Assembly: GCF_019316905.1 (NCBI RefSeq)
Contig: NZ_CP079216.1
Location: 620,001 to 684,000, forward strand
Length of the DNA stretch: 64,000 nt
Direction: 5' to 3'
Source: Tessaracoccus palaemonis
GTDB lineage: Bacteria > Actinomycetota > Actinomycetes > Propionibacteriales > Propionibacteriaceae
Below, piece by piece: positions 36,401 to 44,931 of the stretch (position 1 is the first letter of the stretch; each line of letters starts with the position of its first letter). Both the position numbers and the translations under genes were made by a program. The notes under the pieces were generated by a model. It was not told where the DNA came from and made no database searches. It was given only the letters and a program-made list of their open reading frames with translations.

Positions 36401-36945
36401 GCCGCTGGGCGCTTGCGGAGCAGCGGCTCGGCGACCGGGGCGAGCACGATCTGCCCATCCGCGACGTCCTTGACCACCAGTGCCCCTGAGCCGACCACCG
36501 CGCCATCGCCGACCGTCACCCCGCGCAGCACCGTCGCGCGGGCCGCGATCCACGTGCCGTTGCCGATGGTGATGGGCGCGTTGTCCAGCTCGAACGTCGG
36601 CGAGTGCATGTCGTGCGAGCCGCTGCACAGCAGCGCAGACTGCGAGATGATCGACTGGCTCCCGATGCTCACCTGCACCAGGTTGAGGATCCAGGCGTCC
36701 TCACCGATCCAGGAGTGGTCGCCGACCTTGAGCCGCCACGGCCAGTGCACACGCACGCGCGGCTTGATGTAGACGCCCTCGCCGATCTCGGCCCCGAACG
36801 CCCTGAGAATCCTGACCCGCAGCCCGGCCGGGCACCACCACCGGACGAACACCAGCCCCGAGACCAGCTGCCACAACACCTGCCACACAAAGCCACGACC
36901 CTTGTCGTATCCCGTGCAGCCACTGAGATCCCACCGCGGTTCCAT
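36397..36945 (-). CDS. WcaF-like hexapeptide O-acetyltransferase
   Basis: 182 aa from ATG 36945 (AGAGGGGGG upstream). Left-handed beta-helix repeats: IGEGVYIKPRVRV, VGDHSWIGEDAWI, IGSQSIISQSALL, then ITIGNGTWIAARATVLRGVTVGDGAVVGSGALVVKDV. The CSGSHD segment is typical of WcaF/NodL-type enzymes with a catalytic His. Probably O-acetylates an EPS sugar using acetyl-CoA. Co-transcribed with the following GT. Confidence 0.88.
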   Translation of the reverse strand: MEPRWDLSGCTGYDKGRGFVWQVLWQLVSGLVFVRWWCPAGLRVRILRAFGAEIGEGVYIKPRVRVHWPWRLKVGDHSWIGEDAWILNLVQVSIGSQSIISQSALLCSGSHDMHSPTFELDNAPITIGNGTWIAARATVLRGVTVGDGAVVGSGALVVKDVADGQIVLAPVAEPLLRKRPAA

Positions 36946-37064
36946 GAGCCCCCCTCTACGGTCCGCAATGGGGCCACTATAACGAGCAATCCCCCGTGGC
37001 GAGGGCCTAAACCATAGACTTCGTGCGCAGGCGGCCCTCGGCCGCGGCAGGGGGGAGGAACATC

Positions 37065-38291
37065 GTGCGCGCACTGTCCGGGCTCAACAAGGCGTTCGGG
37101 TATGCCCTCTCCATGCTCCTGCTCGCCGTCGCCTCCCTCGTGGTCATCCCGGCGATGATCCGGGCCAGCGGCGACGCCGCCTGGGGTGCAATCGCGGTGG
37201 GGCAGTCGGTGGGGGCGATCGCCGCGGTCGCCGTCGCCTACGGCTGGTCGCTGTCCGGGCCGGCGGAGGTCGCGCGCGGCTCCGCCGACCAGCGGCGCGA
37301 GGAGTTCGTCTCGTCGGTGAAGGTGCGGCTCTCGCTGTTCGTGCCCGTCGTCCTGGTGGCGGTGCTGGTGTCGATGCTACTGGCCCCCGCTCGACCGGAC
37401 CTCGCGACACTCGGCAGCGCCACGGCCTCCCTGGCGGGGCTCACCGCCAACTGGTTCTTCGTGGGTCTCGCGCGCCCCTACGTCTTCCTGCTTGTCGAGA
37501 CCGTGCCGCGGGTGGTCGGCACGCTCGTCGGCATCCTGCTGATGCGACACGGAGCCGACGCGGGCCTGGGGCTGGCCTGTCAGTCGGCGGGATTCCTTGT
37601 GGCCTTCTGCCTGTCCTCCGTCTGGATCTTCGCCTACCTCAGGCGGTCCGGGGCGGTGCCCGCCGTCGTGCCGGGGCTCGGCCCGCTGCTCCGCAGCCGC
37701 GGCGACGGGCTCGTGTCTGCGCTGGGCAGCGCCGGCTATGTCGCGGCGCCCGTGATCATCGTCTCCGCCGTCGCCCCCGCGGTGCAGCCGCTGTACGCGC
37801 TGGCCGACAAGCTGCAGCGCCAGGTGTCGGTGGCCATGGGGCCGGCCGTCACGGTGCTGCAGGGCTGGGTGCCGCGCGGTCGTCACTCCGCGTCCCGTGC
37901 GCGGCGGGGGCTGGCCGGCAGCGCGGGAATCGCGGTGCTGATGGCGCTGGCGGTCTGGGTCGCGGGGCGGCCACTGCTCGGCTGGCTCGGGGCGGGAAGC
38001 CTGGAGCCGTCGGGGGTCCTCGTGGTGCTGATGGCCGTGTTCGTGGCCTTGAACTTCATGGAGTCGGTGATCGCGAAGACGGTTCTGGCGACGTTCGGGA
38101 AGCTGCGGGCCGTCGCCAGGGCGACACTCGTCGGCGCCCTGGTGGGACTGCCGCTCGTCGCCGCCGGCGCGGTGTGGTGGGGTGCCGAGGGTGCCCTGGT
38201 CGGCGTGGTACTCGGCCTCGCGGTCAGGATGGGGTGGGAACTGGTGGTGGCGTTGCGCGTCCTGCGCGGCGCCGGGACGGAGGAGCTGTGA
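37065..38291 (+). CDS. Wzx-type polysaccharide flippase
   Basis: 408 aa from GTG 37065 with GGGGAGGAA six bases upstream; an earlier in-frame start at 37023 lacks a site. 11-12 predicted TM helices of the MATE/PST fold. Early helices start with NKAFGYALSMLLLAVASLVVIPAMI, and ALADKLQRQVSVAMGPAVTVLQGWVP is a typical Wzx loop. Moves undecaprenyl-linked repeat units across the membrane for the Wzy polymerase. The stop overlaps the following ATG by one base. Confidence 0.85.
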   Translation: MRALSGLNKAFGYALSMLLLAVASLVVIPAMIRASGDAAWGAIAVGQSVGAIAAVAVAYGWSLSGPAEVARGSADQRREEFVSSVKVRLSLFVPVVLVAVLVSMLLAPARPDLATLGSATASLAGLTANWFFVGLARPYVFLLVETVPRVVGTLVGILLMRHGADAGLGLACQSAGFLVAFCLSSVWIFAYLRRSGAVPAVVPGLGPLLRSRGDGLVSALGSAGYVAAPVIIVSAVAPAVQPLYALADKLQRQVSVAMGPAVTVLQGWVPRGRHSASRARRGLAGSAGIAVLMALAVWVAGRPLLGWLGAGSLEPSGVLVVLMAVFVALNFMESVIAKTVLATFGKLRAVARATLVGALVGLPLVAAGAVWWGAEGALVGVVLGLAVRMGWELVVALRVLRGAGTEEL

Positions 38292-38989
38292 TGGCACTGC
38301 TGGACATCGCGACGACGGCCGTGTGGCTGCTGCCTGCGAGCCGGGCGAAGAACGCCCTACTCAGGAAGGTGGGGCATGACGTGTCGCCGAGCGCCAGGGC
38401 CGCGACGAATCTTGTGCTACGCGTGCGGCGGTTCACCGTGGGCGACGGGGCCCTGGTCGGGAGGTTCAACCTGTTCAAGGACCTGTCGGCGGTCGAGCTG
38501 GCGCCGGGGTCGCGCATCGGGCGGATGAACCTCATCTCCGCGCACCCCGTGTACGCCCGCCACTACCCGGACGGGGCGCGGCTCAGCCTGGGGGACAAGG
38601 CGAAGATCACGTCGCGGCACAGCGTGGACTGCTCAGGTGGGGTCACCGTCGGGGCGCTCGCCTCGGTGGCGGGCCGGCAGACGCTGATCCTCACCCACAG
38701 CGTCGACCTCGCGCGGGACGCGCAGGTCGCGCATCCGGTGGTGGTGGGGGAGCGCAGCTTCGTGGGCGCCCGGTGCCTGCTCCTGGGTGGCGCGTCACTG
38801 CCTGAGAGATCCGTGCTGGCCGCCGGTTCCGTGCTCACCCGATCGGGTAAGCGGGACCGGGGCGTCTGGGCCGGGGCGCCCGCGACGTGGCGCGCGCCGA
38901 AGGACGGACTGTGGTTCGACCGCGAGGAGACGTCGACGCACCGCCTCTACGTCCCGGCCACGGGGGAGACGCACGAGGGCGTGATCTGA
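38291..38989 (+). CDS. Hexapeptide-repeat acyltransferase-like protein
   Basis: 232 aa, start ATG 38291 coupled to wzx (TGATG). Contains a left-handed beta-helix core: VGDGALVGRFNLF, LAPGSRIGRMNLIS, LSLGDKAKITSRHSVDCSGGVTVGALASVAG, then VVVGERSFVGARCLLLGGASLPERSVLAAGSVLT and the WAGAPA end motif of the family. A hydrophobic N-terminus (ATTAVWLLPAS) may touch the membrane. Substrate unknown; EPS decoration is likely from context. Confidence 0.82.
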   Translation: MALLDIATTAVWLLPASRAKNALLRKVGHDVSPSARAATNLVLRVRRFTVGDGALVGRFNLFKDLSAVELAPGSRIGRMNLISAHPVYARHYPDGARLSLGDKAKITSRHSVDCSGGVTVGALASVAGRQTLILTHSVDLARDAQVAHPVVVGERSFVGARCLLLGGASLPERSVLAAGSVLTRSGKRDRGVWAGAPATWRAPKDGLWFDREETSTHRLYVPATGETHEGVI

Positions 38990-38993
38990 GGCC

Positions 38994-39704
38994 TCAGGCC
39001 GCCCGTAGCCGACGGGCCCACTGGGTGATCAGGCCGGCGGTGATGAGCGCGGTCAGGAGCCCGAGCACGGTGTATACCGCCGTGAACACGGCGGGAACTC
39101 CCGAGAGCAGGAAGGCGAGACACAGCACCCCGTAGTCGGCCGGCAGCAGAGCGAGCGAGCGGGCCGCGCTCGGCTGACGTGGTGCCGCGGACTGATCCTT
39201 CGGCAGCAGGAACTGCGTCAGCAGGATCCCGGAGAACTGCACCACCGCCACGAACAGGTAGGCGAGCGGGACGAGCAGCCACCCCGTCGCAACGTCCCAG
39301 TGCAGCCAGGCGGCGAGCAGGACAGCGGTGTGGACCAGCACGGTCTTGCCGGAGTCGACGAGGTGGTCGAGCCATTCGCCGAGCCGCGACCCGCCGCCCC
39401 GCAGCCGGGCGAGCTGCCCGTCGGCGGAATCGAAGGCGAACCCGAGGACCAGCAGGAGGCCGACGCCGAGCCCGGTCACGGGGGCGGGCTCGGCGAGCAC
39501 GAGCAGCACGAGTGCACCCAGCGAGCACAGCGCCGACAGGCCGGTGACCGCATTGGGGGTGAGGCCGAGCACGTGGGCGGCGGAGGCGAGGACGCGGCCG
39601 ATCGGTCGGTTGATCCAGCGCGAGTAGTAGGAGACCCCCACCGACGTCTTCTGCGCCCTGGACAGGCGTGCATAACTGTCCATGAAGGTGGTCCTGGTGC
39701 CCAT
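38994..39704 (-). CDS. CDP-alcohol phosphatidyltransferase family protein
   Basis: 236 aa from ATG 39704 with GGGGAGG six bases upstream. Carries the complete CDP-alcohol signature D-x2-D-G-x2-A-R-x8-G-x3-D-x3-D in DSADGQLARLRGGGSRLGEW followed by LDHLVD. Six predicted TM helices. The alcohol acceptor is not deducible. A TagD-like cytidylyltransferase lies 2.4 kb away, so the pair may add phospho-glycerol or a related group to EPS, or make a special lipid. It converges on the acyltransferase gene with a 4-base gap. Confidence 0.88.
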   Translation of the reverse strand: MGTRTTFMDSYARLSRAQKTSVGVSYYSRWINRPIGRVLASAAHVLGLTPNAVTGLSALCSLGALVLLVLAEPAPVTGLGVGLLLVLGFAFDSADGQLARLRGGGSRLGEWLDHLVDSGKTVLVHTAVLLAAWLHWDVATGWLLVPLAYLFVAVVQFSGILLTQFLLPKDQSAAPRQPSAARSLALLPADYGVLCLAFLLSGVPAVFTAVYTVLGLLTALITAGLITQWARRLRAA

Positions 39705-39807
39705 GTGCGCCTCCCCGTGGCTGGTGGGCCACACAGTACCGTTCCCCGCCCGGACACGCCGGAAGGGCCGGACCCTGACACGGGTCCGGCCCTCCGAGGC
39801 GCGTGGG

Positions 39808-41775
39808 TCAGCGGCCGGAGCTGCTCACCGCGTGGTACGAGAGGTCCTGCTGCGTGACGGTGGCCGTCACCGCGTCCTTGGTCTTCACCGAGGCGACGGT
39901 CGAACCCGACCTCGTCGCTGTCACCGTCGTGTACCCGGTCTCCAGCGCGAACGTCTTGGCGCTCACCCCGGCCGGTGCCGTGTAGCTGTAGCTCTTGCTG
40001 CCGACCTTGACGCTGACGGTGGTGGACGCCTTCAGGAACGTCAACAGCTCGACGGTGTCGCGCGGGGTGGTGCGGTTGCCGCTCCACTGGACCATGACGC
40101 CGCTGTAGGACGGCTTGGTCTTGTACGACTGGATGCGGTGCGTGACGTAGATCACGTCGGAGGTGATGGCGGGCTTCGCATCGGTCTTGAACTGCGTGGC
40201 GTAGTACTTGCTGATGTCGAGGAAGCTGTAGCCGTGGTCGTCCGAGGGGGCGAAGCTCGTGCCCTCCGAGTAGTCGTTCCAGGTGGTCAGGAGCACCCAG
40301 TCCGCGTCCTGCGAGATGGCCTTGTCCCAGCCTGCGCGCAGGGTCTCGGTGTTGCCGGCCTCGTCGTACAGCTTCTGGTTCGGGCGCTCGTCCTGGACGG
40401 CGACGGGCTGCATCCACAGCTTGCCCAGCTTGTGCGCCTGCGCGGCGTAGTCGGGGCCGTTGGCCGTCAGGAGCGGGTCGCGGGCGCCCCAGTTGCCGAA
40501 GCCCATGCTGATCGACGCGTAGTCGCTCATCTTGCTGGCGTTCAGGAAGACGGGGAAGAAGGCGGTGGAGATGGAGTACTTGGACTTCATCAGGTCCAGG
40601 ACCGACTTCCACTGGGAAGCGGTCTTGTTCTCCGCCTTGAAGGGGGAGATCACGACCTTGCCGCCCACCTTGTAGACGGACGAGTACTTGGACAGCGTGG
40701 CGAGGGCGGCGGCGAGATCCGCGTCGGAGGCCTTGCCCGCGTTGGCGGTGGCGTCGACCTGCAGCATGATCTTGAAGTCACTCGAGACAGCCTCGGCTGC
40801 CTGCATCAGCAGGACGGTGCGGTCCCAGTTCGAGCCGCTCAGCGAGAGGATGTCCACGGCGAAGCCGTCGATGCCGGCGTCGATGGCCTGCCTGACCTCG
40901 GTCTTCAGGTCCGCGAGCTTGTAGTTGCTCGAGATGGGGTCGCGGGTGAGCGGGCGGTCGCGCAGCAGGCCGCCGACGCTCGCGTACTTGCCGTTCTCGC
41001 CCGAGGCGACGAGGTAGTGCCTCGCGTAGTAGTCAGCGTCGCTCGCCTTGTTGTCGATGGAGACGGGGTACGGCGGGAAGTAGTGCGCGAACACCATCTT
41101 TCCGTTGTCCGTGGCCGAGTCCGTCGCCTCGGACGTCTTGTCGGAGGTGCTCGAGTTGCTGCTCGAGCCGCTGGTGGAGATCGTGACGGTCAGCGTCGGG
41201 GCCTTGGCGCCGGTGGCCGAGAAGTTGAGCTGTGCCGCCGAGACAGTGTTGCGGACCTCGAACGAGGCTCCGGTCGTGATCTGGGAGGCGACCTTCGACG
41301 CGTTGAGCTTCAGCGCGCTGGTCTTGCCGGCCGGGGCGGTCGAGGTGGTGTTGACCTCCGCGCCGAGGGCGGCCGGGCGTGCGGCGTACGTGACCTTGGC
41401 TGCGGTCCAGGAGTTGTTCACCGGGACCACGGTCACGTCGGTGCTGCCCGAGCCGCCGACCGACGTCACGTTCAGGTTGAGGGACGCGTCGGTGATGGAC
41501 TCGCCGGAGGCCAGCGTCAGCTTGTCGAAGCCGAGATAGCTCGCGTACATCGTCTTGCTGCCGAACAGGGTGGTGGCCGTCGAGAAGTTCTTCGTCGTGG
41601 CGGCGCTGGAGGTGTAGGTGGTGCGGGTCGCGGGAATGGTGACCGTGCGGGTCGTGGCCGCGTCCTCAGCCTGGGCTGTGGGGGCGAGCAGGGCTCCGCC
41701 GCCGATCAACGTGCTCAGGAGGACGGCGAGGAGCAGCGCTCCGAGCGTCCTGGGGCGGACTCTGAATGACTTCAT
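39808..41775 (-). CDS. Secreted GH71-type endo-alpha-1,3-glucanase with N-terminal DNRLRE domain
   Basis: 655 aa from ATG 41775 (MKSFRVRPRT); signal peptide to about residue 36 (AQA|ED). Residues ~40-205 form a DNRLRE-like beta domain (SLNLNVTSVGG, NSWTAAKVTYAARPA), followed by a Ser/Thr-rich linker. The GH71-like barrel is at ~225-560: MVFAHYFPPYPVSIDN, DIDGFAVDIL-type strand GIDGFAVDILSLSG, then VSPFKAENK and WVLLTTWNDYSEGTSFAP. A C-terminal beta domain closes the protein. Predicted to cut alpha-1,3-glucan in the matrix of this organism or of neighbours. The same DNRLRE module type occurs twice in the giant protein at 20954. Confidence 0.87.
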   Translation of the reverse strand: MKSFRVRPRTLGALLLAVLLSTLIGGGALLAPTAQAEDAATTRTVTIPATRTTYTSSAATTKNFSTATTLFGSKTMYASYLGFDKLTLASGESITDASLNLNVTSVGGSGSTDVTVVPVNNSWTAAKVTYAARPAALGAEVNTTSTAPAGKTSALKLNASKVASQITTGASFEVRNTVSAAQLNFSATGAKAPTLTVTISTSGSSSNSSTSDKTSEATDSATDNGKMVFAHYFPPYPVSIDNKASDADYYARHYLVASGENGKYASVGGLLRDRPLTRDPISSNYKLADLKTEVRQAIDAGIDGFAVDILSLSGSNWDRTVLLMQAAEAVSSDFKIMLQVDATANAGKASDADLAAALATLSKYSSVYKVGGKVVISPFKAENKTASQWKSVLDLMKSKYSISTAFFPVFLNASKMSDYASISMGFGNWGARDPLLTANGPDYAAQAHKLGKLWMQPVAVQDERPNQKLYDEAGNTETLRAGWDKAISQDADWVLLTTWNDYSEGTSFAPSDDHGYSFLDISKYYATQFKTDAKPAITSDVIYVTHRIQSYKTKPSYSGVMVQWSGNRTTPRDTVELLTFLKASTTVSVKVGSKSYSYTAPAGVSAKTFALETGYTTVTATRSGSTVASVKTKDAVTATVTQQDLSYHAVSSSGR

Positions 41776-42082
41776 CAGGAAACCTGTCTTGCGGGGGTGC
41801 GGGGGTGCGATGCGAACAGTGAGTGTGAAGTTGTCAGGGACTCGCGACGGCTCGAGCATCAAGCTGAGTAAATCTTAACAAACTCTCAGGTTCGTGTCGA
41901 AACGGGACCATCTTCGGTCACCAGGGGGCTCGTTTCGGTCATTCTGTGACCGTTCCCGCAGATTGGACAGGCCGCGGCAGGCGGGACGCCGCGCGGCCTG
42001 GGAGGCTGGGGTGTGGACATATCGACGTCCTGGGCGTCGAACACGAGTAGGGTGTGGCCATCGCAGACCGGGGGGAGAAGCG
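41776..42082. other. 307-bp divergent intergenic region
   Basis: Between the glucanase and the TagD-like gene. AT-rich patch CTGAGTAAATCTTAACAAACTCTCAG at 41863-41888 is unusually low in GC and partly palindromic (CTGAG...CTCAG), a likely promoter or operator zone for the glucanase. GGGGGAGAAG at 42070-42079 is the ribosome-binding site of the gene at 42083. Confidence 0.5.
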
Positions 42083-42529
42083 ATGAATCTGTCTGTTGTG
42101 GGGGACGGCCCCAGGATCGTGGGCTATGTGCCCGGCGGCTGGGACATGTTCCATGTGGGCCACCTGAACATCCTGAGCCACGCGAGGAAGCACTGCGACG
42201 TGCTGATCGTGGGGGCCGTGACTGACGAGGCTCTCGAGGAGATGAAGGGCAGGCGCCCGATCATCCCGCTCGCCGAGCGGATGGCCATCCTCGAGGCGTT
42301 GTCCATGGTCGACAAGGTCGTCGTCGACACCTCGAGTGACAAGGTCAAGGTCTGGGAGCAGGTCCATTTCGACGTGCTGTTCAAGGGCGACGACTGGAAG
42401 GGCACGGCCAAGGGCGAACGGCTCGAGAAGGCCATGGCCGGAGTAGGCGTGCGGGTCATCTACTTCCCGTACACCCGCAGCACCAGCTCGACGCAGCTGC
42501 GTGCCGCGCTCGGCGAGCGCCTGGGCTGA
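42083..42529 (+). CDS. TagD-like nucleotidyltransferase (glycerol-3-phosphate cytidylyltransferase family)
   Basis: 148 aa from ATG 42083 with GGGGGAGAAG upstream; the upstream reading frame is not conserved-looking. Cytidylyltransferase motif HVGH in GGWDMFHVGHLNIL, KGDDWKGT, and RSTSSTQLR in place of RTxGISTT. Would make CDP-glycerol or a related CDP-alcohol, which fits the CDP-alcohol phosphotransferase at 38994. Last gene of the EPS block, ending 10 bases from the convergent flavin reductase. Confidence 0.87.
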   Translation: MNLSVVGDGPRIVGYVPGGWDMFHVGHLNILSHARKHCDVLIVGAVTDEALEEMKGRRPIIPLAERMAILEALSMVDKVVVDTSSDKVKVWEQVHFDVLFKGDDWKGTAKGERLEKAMAGVGVRVIYFPYTRSTSSTQLRAALGERLG

Positions 42530-42539
42530 CCCGGGCGCC

Positions 42540-43031
42540 TCAGCCGAGGCCGGCCGGTGGGGGCGTGAGGTCCCTGAACGTGCGCAGATGGTAGGTCAAT
42601 GACGAGCCGGGTTCCGTCTGTGCCTCCATGACGGTGCCGAGCACGACGGTGTGGTCGCCGCCGGGGATGAACGTCAGCTCCTCGCAGCGCAGCCATGACG
42701 TTGCGCCGTCGATGCGGGGCAGCCCGTTGTCGGCGTGCCAGCCGAGGCCGTCGAAGCGGTCAGCCTCGCCGTGCCGTGCGAACTGCAGCGCGATCTCCGA
42801 CTGGCCACCGGCCAGGATGTTGATCCCCGCGCGGCCGCTGGCGCGCAGCCGCTCGATCATGCCGCCACGGTTGTCCAGCGCGAACAGCACCATCGGGGGC
42901 GTGATCGACAGTGAGGCGAAGGCGGAGACCGTCGTCCCCGTAGGCATGCCGCCGAGCGTCGTCGTGATGATCGTGACGGGGGCCGGGACGTGGGCCATGG
43001 CCTCGCGGAACTCGAGTTGCAGTTGATCCAC
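42540..43031 (-). CDS. Flavin reductase family protein
   Basis: 163 aa from GTG 43031. FMN-binding split barrel: APVTIITTTLGGMPTGTTVSAFASLSITPPMVLFALD is the family core, ending with GDHTVVLGTVMEAQ. Reduces free flavin with NAD(P)H for a partner monooxygenase; no partner is seen nearby. TAGCGT at 43039-43044 (minus) with seven bases to the GTG suggests a leaderless message and argues against the upstream GTG at 43040. Confidence 0.9.
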   Translation of the reverse strand: MDQLQLEFREAMAHVPAPVTIITTTLGGMPTGTTVSAFASLSITPPMVLFALDNRGGMIERLRASGRAGINILAGGQSEIALQFARHGEADRFDGLGWHADNGLPRIDGATSWLRCEELTFIPGGDHTVVLGTVMEAQTEPGSSLTYHLRTFRDLTPPPAGLG

Positions 43032-43095
43032 GGCGACCACGCTATCCCGGCACGGCAGGGGCCGGCGTCAGCTGAGACGGGACTTCGCCGTCGGC

Positions 43096-44715
43096 TCAAC
43101 TGCCGAAGGCGATGCAGATCGGACCGATGATCACCAGGCAGGTCGGGGTGGGCGTCGGCTCGGGCGTCGGGGTGACGGTCGGGTCGGGCGTCGGGGTCGT
43201 TTCAGGCGTCGCCGTGAGGGTGGGCGTCGGGGTGGTTTCAGGCGTCGCCGTGAGGGTGGGCTCGGGCGTGGGCTCGGGCGTCGCCGTGAGGGTGGGCTCA
43301 GGAGTCGGCTCGGGCGTGGGCTCGGGCGTGGGTTCCGGGGACGGCTCGGGCGTGGGCGACGGGGTCGGGGAATCCGGGCGTTCGGGGGAGGGGATGACGA
43401 CCGGAGGGGTGGTCTCCGGTTCGGTGGGCGTGATCCCCGTCGGGGCCTGGGTGGGCGACGGCGAGTCCGTGGGGCTCGGCATCGACGAGGGTGTGACGGG
43501 TGTAGTCGCGACGGTCGTTGCCTGGGCTGTGGGCCGGATCAGGGCCGGGGGCCTCGTCGGTCCGGGCACCGGCCACGACGCCGGCGCCGGAGTTGTGACG
43601 AGAGTGGTGGGTGCGTGGGGAACGGCGGAGGTGAGCACGCCGCTGGCGGCAGTGGTGGCTGCGGGGGCGGCTGAGATCGATGCGCTGACCGCGACGTTGA
43701 CCGCCTGCGGGTCTGGTTGCGTGCGATCGGTCGACCGTCCACCCAGTCCTGTGGCCACGAGTGCGACCGCGGTCGTGCCGATGATCGCGACGCTGGCCAC
43801 GGCGCCGAGGGGACTTGTGAACACGCGGGCGGCTGTCTGCGCGGCGGTGGCGGTGCCGGCGGAGGGGGAGGGCGCCTGTGCGGCCTGGGCCGCCGGAGGT
43901 GCGAGCACGCCGAACGCCAGCAGCCCGACGGCGGATCCACCGGCCAGGATCGCGACTAGCCTGAGCGAGGAGCCGAGGGAGGCGATGCGCCGGGTGGCAC
44001 GAGCGCAGTCCTCGCACTCGTCGAGGTGCCCGCTCATGCGCACGAGCTGGGCCGCAGGGAGCGTGCCGCGGACGTACGAGCCGATCCGTTGCAGCGCCCA
44101 CTGGCAGTCGCGGCGCCGGGAGCGGGTGTCGACCTGGGCCTGCAGCCAGGCCTTTGCGAGTCCTTCCCTGGCGCGCCGGGTCAGGACGGAGGCCGCGTTG
44201 GGGGTGAGCCCGAGCTCCCTGGCCACCTCGGCCGCCGACTGGCCCTCCACCTCCACCCGCCACAGCACGGACTGCCACCGCTTCGGGAGCGTGCGGAAGG
44301 CGTCGGTGACCAGCTCGTGGTCGGCCATGGCCTCGTCGAAGCTGACCTCACCGGAGGCCAGTTCGAGTACCAGGTCGTCGGTGGGAACCTCGCGCGAGCG
44401 GCGCCCCCAGGTCGCGGCCAGGTTACGGATGGTCGTGCGGAGATAGGGCCCGAGGTCCCGGCGTGGCCCTCCGCCGCCCTGGATCGTCCGCCACGTCCGG
44501 GAGAACGCCTCGGCCGTCAGATCCTCCGGATCGAGACGGTTGGTGGTTCCCCGCGCGGCACGCACAGCTCCCGCGTGGTGACGGTAGAAGAGCGTCGTGA
44601 AGGCCTCGTGATCCCCGGCGCGTGACAAGGAGAGGAGTTCCTCGTCGGAGCGGGCGTCAGCGCGGGCGCGGTCGAACGTCGCGGCCGTCGGGGCCGGACG
44701 CTGTCGGGTGCTCAT
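43096..44715 (-). CDS. ECF-like sigma factor fused to zinc-finger/transmembrane/Pro-Thr tail
   Basis: 539 aa. Residues 24-105 are sigma region 2 (DPEDLTAEAFSRTWRTI) and 128-192 region 4 (LPKRWQSVLWRVEVEGQSAAEVARELGLT). Residues 203-245 form an anti-sigma-like zinc finger with HLDECEDC (H230, C234, C237). Two TM helices follow (251-275 and 303-324). The outer ~200 residues are Ser/Thr/Pro rich, with TPEPTPEP and TATPETTP repeats, ending CLVIIGPICIAFGS with two Cys. Sigma factors with fused C-terminal sensor tails are known in actinobacteria. This one probably keeps its sigma domains at the membrane until an outside signal, perhaps wall or EPS state, acts on the tail; that is inference. Confidence 0.88.
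   Translation of the reverse strand: MSTRQRPAPTAATFDRARADARSDEELLSLSRAGDHEAFTTLFYRHHAGAVRAARGTTNRLDPEDLTAEAFSRTWRTIQGGGGPRRDLGPYLRTTIRNLAATWGRRSREVPTDDLVLELASGEVSFDEAMADHELVTDAFRTLPKRWQSVLWRVEVEGQSAAEVARELGLTPNAASVLTRRAREGLAKAWLQAQVDTRSRRRDCQWALQRIGSYVRGTLPAAQLVRMSGHLDECEDCARATRRIASLGSSLRLVAILAGGSAVGLLAFGVLAPPAAQAAQAPSPSAGTATAAQTAARVFTSPLGAVASVAIIGTTAVALVATGLGGRSTDRTQPDPQAVNVAVSASISAAPAATTAASGVLTSAVPHAPTTLVTTPAPASWPVPGPTRPPALIRPTAQATTVATTPVTPSSMPSPTDSPSPTQAPTGITPTEPETTPPVVIPSPERPDSPTPSPTPEPSPEPTPEPTPEPTPEPTLTATPEPTPEPTLTATPETTPTPTLTATPETTPTPDPTVTPTPEPTPTPTCLVIIGPICIAFGS
43135..43385 (-). repeat. Pro-Thr-Glu codon repeats in the sigma-factor tail
   Basis: Short tandem units (minus strand ACGCCCGAGCCC and relatives, 12 bp, plus a ~36-bp higher-order unit around GGCGTCGCCGTGAGGGTGGG on the plus strand) encode TPEP and TLTATPE repeats. 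All are in frame. The array is prone to length change. Confidence 0.85.
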
Positions 44716-44879
44716 GCCTCGGGGCTCCGTCTCACGTGGTGGGTGTACCCCAGCGTAGGCGACATGCGAGGGCGGTGATACACCTGCGCGGGGTCACGGG
44801 ACCCACCCGAGGACAAACCAGTCCGAAAAAACTCTTCAAGGCCGCGTCACATTCCGGGCACTGCGGGGTCTTGTCAGGT
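44716..44879. other. promoter region of the sigma-factor gene
   Basis: 164 bases between the sigma-factor start and the permease terminator. Nothing else recognised. Confidence 0.4.
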
Positions 44880-44923
44880 AGAGGGGGTGTGGAAGCGCAT
44901 TGGGGGGCGATTCCACACCCTCT
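44880..44923 (-). terminator. terminator of the uracil permease gene
   Basis: AGAGGGGGTGTGGAA (44880-44894) pairs, with one mismatch or bulge, with TTCCACACCCTCT (44911-44923). It lies directly past the minus-strand stop at 44932. Confidence 0.75.
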
Positions 44924-44931
44924 CCGGCGGG

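Noticed and set aside
43135-43385. Minisatellite independent of a gene
   Set aside because: All units are in frame with the sigma-factor tail, so it is coding.
43112-44446. Long plus-strand open frame opposite the sigma factor
   Set aside because: Gly/Val repeat-like translation is the mirror of the Pro/Thr repeats; the minus strand has clear sigma and zinc-finger motifs.
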